Source: Desulfosarcinaceae bacterium (GTDB lineage: Bacteria > Desulfobacterota > Desulfobacteria > Desulfobacterales > Desulfosarcinaceae). From it: a DNA stretch of 40,469 nt. Below, one piece after another: positions 25,456 to 33,771 of this stretch. The stretch spans positions 1 through 40,469 of the forward strand of contig JASJCL010000049.1 of NCBI GenBank assembly GCA_030066015.1. The letters are read 5' to 3'. Position numbers and translations under genes: made by a program. The notes under the pieces were generated by a model that had not been told where the DNA came from, did no database searches, and saw only the letters and a list, made by a program, of their open reading frames with translations. The first letter of the stretch is position 1. The number at the start of each line of letters is the position of its first letter.

Positions 25456-26805
25456 ATGCAAAAGTTCACCGACGATCAAATTCGCGCCTCCGTCAGCGAC
25501 ACCCTCACGGAAACCTTCGACACCATGCTGTCCATGCAGCTCTCTGCCGTGGACAGCGTCGAGGACCCAGGTCTCGACGAAGACCGCATGGTGGGGGCGG
25601 TCAATTTCGCCGGTGAGGTGGTGGGGACCATGAGCCTGCACGTCAGCCGTCCCTTTTCGAATATGCTGACCGCCGCCATGCTGGGGATGGGTCCTGATGA
25701 AGAGATCGATGAAGAGACGGTTCGCGATGTGGTCGGCGAACTGACCAATATTCTTACCGGCAATCTCAAGACCGAGTTCGTCGATGCTGGCCTCTCCTGC
25801 GTCATCTCCACACCCCACATCACGACCGGCAGTGATTTCAAGATCGACCCCCTCGATATTGCGCCGCCCCTCAAATACTTCTTCCGCCACGAACCCCACG
25901 ATATCTTCATCGAACTGGTGGTCAAGGAGGAGAGCGGTGGCGCCGAGGCCGTGGGCGCCGTCAGCGATCTGAGCACCGATGAAGTGATCTCCATGATCAA
26001 CTCGGTGGACATCCGCGCCACCGTGGTCAACGCGGTGATCGACGTTTTCTTCACCATGCTGGAGATGGAGATTGATCACATCCAGGAGGTGCCCGCCGCC
26101 TTTGCAGAAGAGTTACGCACCGTCGGCACCGTGACCTTTGCCGGCGATGTGGACGGTCTCTTCAACATACAGGTGAACGACGACTTCGGCCAGATCATGA
26201 CCGCCGCCATGCTGGGCATGGCGCCCGAAGAGGTGGAGAGTGCGGAGGACATCTACGACGTAATCCGCGAGATGAGCAACATCATCGGGGGCAACCTCAA
26301 GTCCGCCTTTGTGGATGCCGGCCTCGCATGCGTTCTTTCCACGCCCAGCATTACCAATGGGCTCGATTTCCGGGTCGAAGCGGCCACCGGCATCCACCCC
26401 GAGCGTTTTCTCTTCGCCTACAATGACCATACCATCATTGTGGAAGCGGGGATCAAGAAGGAGCAGGCTGCCGCAGAGGCAGACGCCGATGCAGCGCAAT
26501 CGGCCGCGTCGCGTCCGGAAGCCACTGCCGCCGTCGTTGATGAACTCCAGAATCTGGATTTCATCATGGAAATCCCCATGGAGGTGACCGTGGAGCTGGG
26601 CCGGACGCGCAAGAAGATCAACGATCTTCTGCGTATCCAGAACGGGTCGGTGGTTGCCCTGCAGCAGTTGGATGGAGAGCCCGTCGATATTTTGGTGAAC
26701 AAGACCCTCATCGCCCGCGGAGAAGTGGTGGTGGAGAAGGAGAAGTACGGCATCCGGATCACGGAGATTGTCAGTCGCAGGGAACGGCTGAACAGCCTGC
26801 GCTAA
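25456..26805 (+). CDS. CheX-CheX-FliN (SpoA) fusion protein
   Basis: A 449-aa soluble protein with three domains. Two tandem CheX/CheC-type phosphatase domains occupy about residues 1-155 and 180-335. Each carries the catalytic ExxN: E95-N98 in VVGELTNILTGNLK and E272-N275 in IREMSNIIGGNLK. The two domains are clearly duplicated (FVDAGLSCVISTP versus FVDAGLACVLSTP). An Ala/Glu linker (about 336-360) leads to a C-terminal FliN/SpoA domain (about 365-449, DFIMEIPMEVTVELGRTRK, then LRIQNGSVVALQQLDGEPVDILVN). FliN domains sit in the flagellar C-ring and CheX dephosphorylates CheY-P, so this resembles a FliY-type switch phosphatase, but with two CheX units. No other flagellar gene is nearby. Confidence 0.88.
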   Translation: MQKFTDDQIRASVSDTLTETFDTMLSMQLSAVDSVEDPGLDEDRMVGAVNFAGEVVGTMSLHVSRPFSNMLTAAMLGMGPDEEIDEETVRDVVGELTNILTGNLKTEFVDAGLSCVISTPHITTGSDFKIDPLDIAPPLKYFFRHEPHDIFIELVVKEESGGAEAVGAVSDLSTDEVISMINSVDIRATVVNAVIDVFFTMLEMEIDHIQEVPAAFAEELRTVGTVTFAGDVDGLFNIQVNDDFGQIMTAAMLGMAPEEVESAEDIYDVIREMSNIIGGNLKSAFVDAGLACVLSTPSITNGLDFRVEAATGIHPERFLFAYNDHTIIVEAGIKKEQAAAEADADAAQSAASRPEATAAVVDELQNLDFIMEIPMEVTVELGRTRKKINDLLRIQNGSVVALQQLDGEPVDILVNKTLIARGEVVVEKEKYGIRITEIVSRRERLNSLR

Positions 26806-27040
26806 TCCTCACCGCCAACTGTTCGATCTGGTTGTTGGTGTCCCCCAACTGCGGGCCCTTCGGTGGGCGCGCTGAGCGGCGTTTCAGATCGCCCGCAGCG
26901 CTATGGTGCGGTCGATGGCGGTACCCAAAAGGCCCGCCACCCCGACGGCCCGGCCAGCCGCGCGCTCCCGGAGCCGTGCTTTACAAGCGTCCTCGCTTTG
27001 CTTACCTTACAGCTAAACCCTTCACACCGGAGTCGCAGCC
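26806..27040. other. Intergenic region
   Basis: GC-rich; no gene or convincing regulatory element seen. Confidence 0.3.
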
Positions 27041-27328
27041 ATGGCCGCCGAACTCATCTCCATAGAGGAAATGCTGGGTCCGGATATGCGTCTGTTGATC
27101 CGTCTGATGCGCCTCGTTCCGGAAAAGGATAAGGAGGACGACTGCCTTCGCCGTCTGGTGGCCTTTCGATTGATAAAAGATGGCGAAAAGCGCACCCAGG
27201 CGTTCCTCCTTGCCAAAATTCGCAAAATGATTCAATCGGCTTATACCGGAGGGCTCTACGATTTCATTCAGGACGACTCCCGACTAGGGGCCGTCGGTCC
27301 TGCCACCGAACCGCCCGACATCGCCTGA
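27041..27328 (+). CDS. Small hypothetical protein (95 aa)
   Basis: No family recognised. It is predicted to be mostly helical, charged and soluble. The start MAAELISIEEMLGPDMRLLIRLMRLVPEKDKEDD reads as amphipathic helices, followed by LRRLVAFRLIKDGEKRTQAFLLAKIRKMI and a flexible Pro/Glu tail. The Shine-Dalgarno sequence is poor (ccggag), so the start is uncertain, and it could be read from another in-frame codon. It stands between the CheX-FliN gene and the convergent permease gene. The codon pattern is like its neighbours and the antisense frame is less protein-like, so I consider it probably real. Confidence 0.5.
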   Translation: MAAELISIEEMLGPDMRLLIRLMRLVPEKDKEDDCLRRLVAFRLIKDGEKRTQAFLLAKIRKMIQSAYTGGLYDFIQDDSRLGAVGPATEPPDIA

Positions 27329-27421
27329 GGCCCACTGCCGTCGGCAACGCGCACCCACAGGCACTCCCATCCTTTTTGACACTCTCCGAAGACCGGCGCC
27401 GCCGGCTCATCCGCGGCACCC

Positions 27422-28588
27422 TCACGTGCCGCCCTGGGGCAAGCGACCGCCTCGGGTGGGCGTCTTACCGGAAACAGCCGGCACTGGAGGGATCGCCTGC
27501 CCACTTGTAGCGCGTCGCCATGATCGCAAACGTCTCGTCAGTAGCGGGAGGGAGAGCAGGAGCAGGCCCACGGCTGCGGCCCCCTTACACCAAAGCGGCA
27601 GGATGTCGGCGTGGCTGCCGGCCAAGGCTTGGGCCGACCACCCCAGGGCGGTATAGATCCCATCTGTCATCAGGCCGCAGAGGACGGCGCCGAGCGCGAT
27701 CGTCCCCAGGTAGATCGCGGTCGCCCGCCGGCCCAACAGCCCGAGGATAACGGTGAGAGCGGCGATATTGGTGGCCGGACCTGCCATGAGAAAGACCAGG
27801 GCGGCGCCCGGGCTGACCCCTTTGAGGATCAGCGCGGCGGCGATGGGCGTGGAGGCCGTGGCGCAGATATAGAGGGGAATGCCAAAGGCCAGCATCAGCA
27901 GCATGGCGGGCAGGCCGCCGCCCAAGTAGCGGGTCAAGAGGGGGTCGGGTACCAGGGCGGTGATGGCGCCGGCCAGGATGAGGCCCAGAAAGAACCAGCC
28001 GGCCAGGTCCTGCCATACCTCCCTGAATGCGAAGCGCAACCCGGCGACGAGCTTCTCACCGTGGGTGTGATGGCGGCGATGGACATCCGGTGGACATCGC
28101 TTGCCGTCACAACAGCCGTCCACGGGGCAGGTGAGGTCCATGGCAGGGCCGTCCGGGACGGAGGGCGTGGGTGATTGTGTGACGTTTACCAGGGTGCCGG
28201 CGCTAAAAGCGGTCAGAAAGGCGGTAACGGGTCGCACGATGGTCATCAAGGGATCGAGGAGCGCGTAGGTGATGCTGATGGAATCCACACCGGACTCGGG
28301 CGTGGCGATGAGAAAGGCCGTCGTGGCGCCCGGATTGGCCCCCTGTTTGCGCAGACCGGCGGCGGCGGGCAGCACGCCGCAGGAACACAGGGGCAGCGGG
28401 ATGCCGATGAGGGCGGCATTGAAGACCGATCGGATGCGACCGTGTCCCAGATGCCGGCTGACCATGCTGGGGGGCAGGAATACGCGCAGCAATCCGCTGA
28501 TGAACAAGCCAAAAAGGATATAGGGCGCCGATTCGAGCAGCAGATCGACAGCGCTGACCAGGATGGTGGTCACGGTATCCAAGAGCAT
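27422..28588 (-). CDS. SO_0444-type metal efflux permease
   Basis: A 388-aa integral membrane permease of the DUF318/YraQ type, SO_0444 branch (annotated for Cu/Zn efflux). It has about ten helices in two related halves. The first half carries the conserved IPLPLCSCGVLPAAAGLRKQGA with C68-S-C70, then ATPESGVDSISITYALLDP. The second half carries IPLYICATASTPIAAALILKG and LMAGPATNIAAL. A Cys/His-rich cytoplasmic or periplasmic loop (CPVDGCCDGKRC, then HRRHHTHGE) between the halves probably binds the exported metal. It lies 72 bp downstream of an ArsR/SmtB repressor on the same strand, a typical metal-resistance pair. The C-terminus is a Pro/Arg-rich tail. Confidence 0.88.
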   Translation of the reverse strand: MLLDTVTTILVSAVDLLLESAPYILFGLFISGLLRVFLPPSMVSRHLGHGRIRSVFNAALIGIPLPLCSCGVLPAAAGLRKQGANPGATTAFLIATPESGVDSISITYALLDPLMTIVRPVTAFLTAFSAGTLVNVTQSPTPSVPDGPAMDLTCPVDGCCDGKRCPPDVHRRHHTHGEKLVAGLRFAFREVWQDLAGWFFLGLILAGAITALVPDPLLTRYLGGGLPAMLLMLAFGIPLYICATASTPIAAALILKGVSPGAALVFLMAGPATNIAALTVILGLLGRRATAIYLGTIALGAVLCGLMTDGIYTALGWSAQALAGSHADILPLWCKGAAAVGLLLLSLPLLTRRLRSWRRATSGQAIPPVPAVSGKTPTRGGRLPQGGT

Positions 28589-28660
28589 CGATTAATAATT
28601 CCTTTGCATGAAAGCTTGACCTACCCCCATGGCTTCGCGAGGCGTCACTTCATTCGGGAC

Positions 28661-29062
28661 TCATGCCGGCGGCTCATGGGGCTGCGCAGCCCCTCGGAGG
28701 TGTCCCACCGCTATCGTCATCAGTTCCACCACACAGGCGTCGTCCAATTGATAGAAGAGGATCTGACCCTCCCGGCGCGGTCGCACCAGACGCGCATCCT
28801 TGAGGCGGCGCAATTGATGGGAGACGGCCGATTCGGTGATACCGATGAAGGCAGCCAGGTCGCAGACACACATCTCACCATCTTTGAGCGCCATTAGGAG
28901 CTTGAGCCGATTGGGGTCTCCCATGAGCTTGAAGGTGTCTGCCAGATGGTGCAGTTCCGATTTGGGCAGTTCCCCGCTCCGCGCTCGGTCAATACGATCG
29001 GTATGCAGGATCCGCACCGCATTGGTTTCAAGCGGCAGTGAACGGGTCGCTTGGGCCGCCAT
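28661..29062 (-). CDS. ArsR/SmtB family metal-sensing repressor
   Basis: A 133-aa winged-helix repressor. The core is DTFKLMGDPNRLKLLMAL (residues 42-59), a C65-V-C67-D alpha-3 metal motif as in ArsR/CadC, the recognition helix TESAVSHQLRRLKDARLV and the wing RREGQILFYQL. The C-terminal helix DDACVVELMTIAVGHL aligns, from memory, with the SmtB alpha-5 zinc site: the Asp and final His are kept, and one His is Cys. Both the alpha-3 and a variant alpha-5 site may therefore bind metal. It has a 39-residue N-terminal extension with H20 and D22. GAGGAGG lies four bases before the ATG. A near-ideal SmtB-type operator lies just upstream (29088-29101). Confidence 0.92.
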   Translation of the reverse strand: MAAQATRSLPLETNAVRILHTDRIDRARSGELPKSELHHLADTFKLMGDPNRLKLLMALKDGEMCVCDLAAFIGITESAVSHQLRRLKDARLVRPRREGQILFYQLDDACVVELMTIAVGHLRGAAQPHEPPA

Positions 29063-29087
29063 GGGACCTCCTCAGTAATTGATTATC

Positions 29088-29101
29088 TGAACAGATGTTC
29101 A
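29088..29101. promoter_or_regulatory. SmtB/ArsR-type operator
   Basis: TGAACAGATGTTCA is a perfect 6-2-6 palindrome within a longer 12-2-12-like site (29082-29107, GATTATCTGAACA on one side). It closely matches known SmtB/CzrA operators (ATATGAACA/TGTTCATAT-like). It lies 26 bp upstream of the arsR start, in the spacer divergent from feoAB. Confidence 0.75.
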
Positions 29102-29284
29102 TATATTTAAAATGGCCTTAGGCGTCAACCTTTTTCGGCACCGTTTTGAAGGGTCACCGCGGGCCCCGTTATGGGCCCCAGCGCTGCCGAACTCCCTGTT
29201 GACAAGCGCTCACCACAGTAATAGGGTCTCCGTTCATGCCGCCGTTGGGAGTGCGCGAGTCGTGTACCGAGGGAATGAAGCACC

Positions 29285-29512
29285 ATGGATCTGAGTCAGG
29301 TAAAAGAGGGACAGAGCTGTACCATCGATCGCGTGGGGGGCAGCGGCAGCTTTCGTCGCCGGGTTCTCGAGATGGGCATTCTGAAGGGCAGTGTCGTGCA
29401 TGTTGAAAAATACGCGCCCCTCAAGGATCCATTGGAGCTGATTGTAAAAGGTTACCATGTCTCGCTGCGGGTGGCAGAGGCCGCCCGCATCACGGTCAAA
29501 GAGGTCACCTAG
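29285..29512 (+). CDS. feoA: Ferrous iron transport protein A
   Basis: A 75-aa SH3-like cytoplasmic protein that assists FeoB. The family pattern is clear: MDLSQVKEGQSCTIDRVGG, then FRRRVLEMGILKGSVVHVEKYAPLKDP and a C-terminal VSLRVAEAARITV. It is followed 14 bp later by feoB. The start ATG has a weak GAGGGA about 13 bases upstream. No Fur box is evident in the 200 bp upstream; the metal-responsive ArsR operator at 29088 is shared intergenic DNA and could also affect feoA, but that is speculation. Confidence 0.95.
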   Translation: MDLSQVKEGQSCTIDRVGGSGSFRRRVLEMGILKGSVVHVEKYAPLKDPLELIVKGYHVSLRVAEAARITVKEVT

Positions 29513-29526
29513 GAGCCCTTGCGACC

Positions 29527-31713
29527 ATGTCCGCGCGTCCGCTTACGATCGCCCTCGCCGGCAATCCCAACTCCGGTAAAACCACCATCTTCAACACCAT
29601 CACCGGCACCCGCCAGAAGGTGGGCAACTGGCCTGGTGTGACGGTCGAGAAAAAAGAGGGCCGCGTCGAGAAATTCGGCCGCTCCCTCACCATCATCGAC
29701 CTGCCGGGCACTTACAGCCTGACCCCCTTCTCCATCGAGGAGATCGTTGCCAGGGACTACATCCTCGAGCAGCGCCCCGACGTGGTCATCGACATTATCG
29801 ACGCCTCCAACCTGGAGCGCAGTCTCTACCTGGCCACCCAACTGCGTGAACTGGACTGCAAAATCGTGTTCGCCCTCAACATGATCGATCTGGCCCGCTC
29901 GCGCGGCGTGAAGATCGACGGCGATAAGCTCTCCAGTTTGCTGGATGTGCCGGTGGTCTTCACGGTGGGCAACCGTCGAGAGGGTATCGACGCACTGCTC
30001 AAGTGCGCCATCGCCCTTGCCGACGCTGATTCGCCGCCAGAAGCCCGACGGCGGGTGAAGTATAGTCAGGATATCGAAGCTTCGCTGCGCGTGCTGCAGG
30101 AGATGATCGATCCCTCCTTGGCCGCCCGTTTGGGGTACAACGCGCGTTGGACCGCGGTGAAACTCATCGAAGATGACCAGGTGATCAAGGCCCATCTGCA
30201 GGCACGTGCCGGCGAAGCGAGCCAACCGCTTCTCGAAGCGGCCCAGCAGCAGCGCCGCCAACTCTACGAACGCTACAACGACGAACCGGAGATCATCACC
30301 ACCGATGAGCGCTACGGTTACATCTCCGGAATTATCAAGGAGGTCTATACCACCTCCACCCAGGAGCGGGTGGACATCTCGCGCCATATTGACCGGCTGC
30401 TCACCAACCGTTTTCTGGGACTGCCCATCTTTTTCCTCTTTATCTGGGCCATGTTCCAGGCCACCTTCTCCCTGGGGGCCTACCCCATGGATTGGATCGA
30501 GTCGGCCGTGGGTGCGGTTTCCAGCATTCTGGACCACTTGCTGCCCGCCGGAATGGTGAAGGCCCTGCTTCTGGACGGTATCGTTGCCGGCGTGGGCAGC
30601 GTCATCGTCTTTCTGCCCAATATCCTCATTTTGTTCTTCTGCATCGCCCTCTTCGAAGATACGGGCTACATGTCCCGTGCGGCTTTTCTGATGGACAAGG
30701 TGATGCACCTCATCGGATTGCATGGTAAATCTTTCATTCCCATGCTGATGGGGTTCGGCTGCAACGTCCCCGCCATCATGGCCACCCGCACCCTGGAGAG
30801 CCGCAAAGACCGCATCCTGACCATATTGATCACGCCCTTCATGTCCTGTTCGGCCAAACTGCCGGTTTATATCGTACTGGCGGGCACTTTCTTCGGGGCC
30901 CGCGCCGGAACGGTGATCTTCGCCATCTATCTCGCCGGGATCCTATTGGCCATCCTCTTCGGGCGGCTCTTCCGCGACGCCCTCCTCAAGGGAGAGGACG
31001 CGCCTTTCGTCATGGAATTGCCCCCTTACCGCATCCCGATGCTGAAAAGCCTCCTGATCCACATGTGGGACCGCAGCAAGATGTTTCTTCGGAAAATGGG
31101 GGGGGTGATTTTGGCTGGATCGATCGTTATCTGGGTCCTGTCCACCTTCCCGCGTCAATACGACACGTCGGCCAGCTTTGCTGCTCAGCGGGAAAGCCTC
31201 ACCGCCCGCTACGCGACCGAGATCACCGCCGCTGCCGACGCCGACCGTGGGGTGCTGCAGGTGGAGCGGGATCAGCAAATGCGCCAGTTGGCCCGCCAAC
31301 AGGAGGAGGCGCGCATGGCCGACACCTACCTCGGGCGGCTGGGCCGTTGGATCGCGCCCGTGTTCGCTCCCATCGGCATCGATTGGCGCGGCGGCGTGGC
31401 CCTCCTGACGGGCTTCGTCGCCAAGGAGGTCGTGGTCTCCACCATGGGGGTCCTCTACGCCGTGGGGGATGACCAGGGTTCCGAAGCGCTGCAGGAAGCG
31501 CTGCGCGCCTCGGGAATGCAGCCGATCTCGGCGCTCAGTATGATGGTATTCGTGCTCTTGTATCTGCCCTGTGTGGCCACCACGGCCACCATCCGCCGGG
31601 AAACCGGCTCCGTCAGATGGATGCTTTTCAGCATCACCTACACCACCGCTGTCGCCTGGTTGGCCGCCCTGCTGGTCTACCAGAGCGGGCGTCTGCTTGC
31701 CCTCGCCGCCTGA
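29527..31713 (+). CDS. feoB: Ferrous iron transport protein B
   Basis: A 728-aa inner-membrane Fe(II) transporter with an N-terminal G-protein domain. G1 is GNPNSGKTT (residues 12-20), the switch region GNWPGVTVEKKEG, G3 DLPGTYSL, and G4 NMID. The GDI helical domain follows (about 180-270). Membrane region: two Gate motifs with Cys/Gly (GFGCNVPAIMATR and GFVAKEVVVSTMGVLYAVG) and PFMSCSAKLPVYIVLAG. A 55-residue charged loop around residues 545-605 (QYDTSASFAAQRESLTARYATE split) separates the later helices and is somewhat long. Complete and in operon with feoA. In an anoxic sulfidic habitat Fe(II) import by Feo is the main iron route. Confidence 0.96.
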   Translation: MSARPLTIALAGNPNSGKTTIFNTITGTRQKVGNWPGVTVEKKEGRVEKFGRSLTIIDLPGTYSLTPFSIEEIVARDYILEQRPDVVIDIIDASNLERSLYLATQLRELDCKIVFALNMIDLARSRGVKIDGDKLSSLLDVPVVFTVGNRREGIDALLKCAIALADADSPPEARRRVKYSQDIEASLRVLQEMIDPSLAARLGYNARWTAVKLIEDDQVIKAHLQARAGEASQPLLEAAQQQRRQLYERYNDEPEIITTDERYGYISGIIKEVYTTSTQERVDISRHIDRLLTNRFLGLPIFFLFIWAMFQATFSLGAYPMDWIESAVGAVSSILDHLLPAGMVKALLLDGIVAGVGSVIVFLPNILILFFCIALFEDTGYMSRAAFLMDKVMHLIGLHGKSFIPMLMGFGCNVPAIMATRTLESRKDRILTILITPFMSCSAKLPVYIVLAGTFFGARAGTVIFAIYLAGILLAILFGRLFRDALLKGEDAPFVMELPPYRIPMLKSLLIHMWDRSKMFLRKMGGVILAGSIVIWVLSTFPRQYDTSASFAAQRESLTARYATEITAAADADRGVLQVERDQQMRQLARQQEEARMADTYLGRLGRWIAPVFAPIGIDWRGGVALLTGFVAKEVVVSTMGVLYAVGDDQGSEALQEALRASGMQPISALSMMVFVLLYLPCVATTATIRRETGSVRWMLFSITYTTAVAWLAALLVYQSGRLLALAA

Positions 31714-31872
31714 CCGGTGATCGCTCCGTGGGAACACCAATGCCGGCGATTGGACCGGTCCGGCGGTTCCTGTGGTCAGCGCGTCGCCATGTTCGTCCTA
31801 CCCAGCTGAGCGCCTGTTTATCTTCTCGTTCGCCGCCTTGCGGCACCCTCCGCGAATTCGGCGCTGCGGCAA

Positions 31873-32799
31873 TTACGTCGCCTGCAGGCGTTCTTGGGCG
31901 TCTTTGAGTTCCGGGTAAAGATGATGGAGGCATTGCGGGCATAGGCTGTGGCTGAACTGGGCTTCGGAATGGGTGCTGATATAGGTTTCGATCTGCTTCC
32001 AATAGCCGTCGTCGTCCCGTATCTTCTTGCAGGATGAGCAGATGGGCAGAAGACCGCTGAGCAGCTTGACTTCGGCGAGGGTTTTCTCCAGGCGGGTGAT
32101 GAGATCCTTGCGCTCCTCGTTTTTGACGGTCAGCTCTCGCGTGCGTTCCGCCACGCGCAGTTCCAGCGTGCGGTTCAGCTCCTGATTGCGCTGCAGCTCC
32201 TGCCGCACCACCCTCAGACCGGTGCGGGTGATCCGTTCATTGACATACGCCAGAAAGATGGTGGCCACCATGGCCGCGCCGGCGTTGAGGCTGGCCGACT
32301 GGAGGTGCAGCTGCAGGGTATCGGCGACGATCGTCCGGCCGTAGAGATAGGTGCCCCCCGTCAGCGAGAGCATAAACGCCGCGACACCCAGCAATTGCCG
32401 CCGGTTGCCGAAGATGGAGGCAAAAATGATCACACAGAACATTTCGGCGGTAAAATGGTTGTAGCCCGTGATCTCGAGAATCGGCAGCTTGGCCAGGGTG
32501 CCAAAGAGGGTGAGGGCGCATTGGGAGAGGATGTGGAGCATGACCGTGGCGGCGAAGCGCCCCTTGCGCAGCATGCCCAGTCCGATCGCCAGACAGAGGA
32601 TGAAGACGAGATCCACCACCAGCATGGGCCAGATCTCGCTCGGGTTGGTCCGCATGAGGTTCAGGATGAGCACCAGCAGCATCACCGGCAGCAGAAGTAC
32701 TTGCAGCCAGTAGAGGATGGTGGCCTTCATACGGATGACATAGGGCGACCTGGCATTGGCCTGGAGGCGCGGATCTATAGGGGTCTGCTGGGTGTTCAT
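31873..32799 (-). CDS. Orphan membrane sensor-like protein with coiled coil and C4 motif
   Basis: About 308 aa. Six hydrophobic helices (about residues 25-190) form a membrane-sensor-like domain. A coiled coil follows (RQELQRNQELNRTLELRVAERTRELTVKNEERK region, about 195-245). The C-terminal motif is ICSSCKKIRDDDGYW ... SLCPQCLHHLYPEL, a four-Cys zinc-finger-like module often found at the end of PAS, GAF and response-regulator proteins. There is no histidine kinase, GGDEF or other output domain, so the signalling mechanism is unknown. I chose ATG 32799; a TTG four codons upstream is possible, and neither has a good ribosome-binding site. It is convergent with feoB. Confidence 0.75.
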   Translation of the reverse strand: MNTQQTPIDPRLQANARSPYVIRMKATILYWLQVLLLPVMLLVLILNLMRTNPSEIWPMLVVDLVFILCLAIGLGMLRKGRFAATVMLHILSQCALTLFGTLAKLPILEITGYNHFTAEMFCVIIFASIFGNRRQLLGVAAFMLSLTGGTYLYGRTIVADTLQLHLQSASLNAGAAMVATIFLAYVNERITRTGLRVVRQELQRNQELNRTLELRVAERTRELTVKNEERKDLITRLEKTLAEVKLLSGLLPICSSCKKIRDDDGYWKQIETYISTHSEAQFSHSLCPQCLHHLYPELKDAQERLQAT

Positions 32800-33091
32800 A
32801 AACCGTGTCAAGCATGGGTTGAAGGAGCGTCGCTGGAGGTGTCCGCCGAAAGCGTTATCGGCGCAAGGGGATGAAAACTATAGAAAAACGGGGATGGCGG
32901 CGCGCCGCCGGGAACTGCCAGGCCCATTCCCGCCAATGGGGCCGTCGGGCGCACCGGTAAGCTGGCCAGCCATGCCGGCCGGATGGTACGGCAGGTGGGG
33001 AGGGGCGGTGGCGGGTGGTGACGAGACCCGGCCGATGGAACAGCTCTGCCGCAATGTCCCCCATCGGTCCATCGTCCGTATGAATTGGGGG

Positions 33092-33700
33092 TCAGTTATC
33101 GGTCGGGTGCGGCAATTCGGCGATGGCCGCTGCCAGATCGGCCCCGGCCGCTTTCGCGGCGGCCAGGTACTCCGGGTGCTTGAGAACCTCGCCCTTATGG
33201 TCCAGGTTGCGGTAGAGCAGGGCGGGGCCAAGTTTGGCATCCAGCACATCGAAGAAATACTTCACGGTCAACAGGGCGCCGTCGAACAGGCGTTTGCCGC
33301 TGGTGGCACCCACTGAAATGAAGAGTGCCTTGCGCTTCTCCGGCCAGTCGTTGAAGGGGGTTTGTTGACGCCAGTATTTATTCACCCACAGGGATTGGCA
33401 GCGATCCATGAAGATCTTGGTATGGGCACTGACGGTGTAGAAGAAGATGGGCGAGGCCAGCATGATGCCGCGGGCCTGCTTGAGATGGGTGAGAACCGTC
33501 GGAAATTCGTCCTTGATGGCGCACTCGCCTGTCTTGATGCACTGGTAGATCTCCAGACAGGGTGAGATTTTTAGGTCGCGCAGATGAAACTCCACCACCT
33601 CCGCGCCCGATTCGCGGGCACCGGCAACCGCCTGCGCCAAGAGCAGCGCCGTGTTGCCCCCTCGGCGGGGGCTGCCATACAGGGCAACGATGTCGGTCAT
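33092..33700 (-). CDS. NADPH-dependent FMN reductase/iron-sulfur flavoprotein family
   Basis: A 202-aa flavodoxin-fold protein. The FMN phosphate loop is YGSPRRGGNTALL near the N-terminus. A Cys-rich loop, CLEIYQCIKTGECAIKDE (C-x5-C-x5-C), corresponds to the region that binds a 4Fe-4S cluster in iron-sulfur flavoproteins; with only three cysteines it may not hold a cluster. ASPIFFYTVSAHTKIFMDRCQ is the isoalloxazine-binding segment. I chose ATG 33700 (MTDIVALYG) because the FMN strand follows at once; nine more residues are possible upstream. Electron partner unknown. It precedes no gene closely. Confidence 0.88.
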   Translation of the reverse strand: MTDIVALYGSPRRGGNTALLLAQAVAGARESGAEVVEFHLRDLKISPCLEIYQCIKTGECAIKDEFPTVLTHLKQARGIMLASPIFFYTVSAHTKIFMDRCQSLWVNKYWRQQTPFNDWPEKRKALFISVGATSGKRLFDGALLTVKYFFDVLDAKLGPALLYRNLDHKGEVLKHPEYLAAAKAAGADLAAAIAELPHPTDN

Positions 33701-33771
33701 AGCAAGGGTCCATATGCGGCCGTTCATGCGCGGCCGGATCAGGGATTACAGCGGCGGATCAGCGCACTTGA

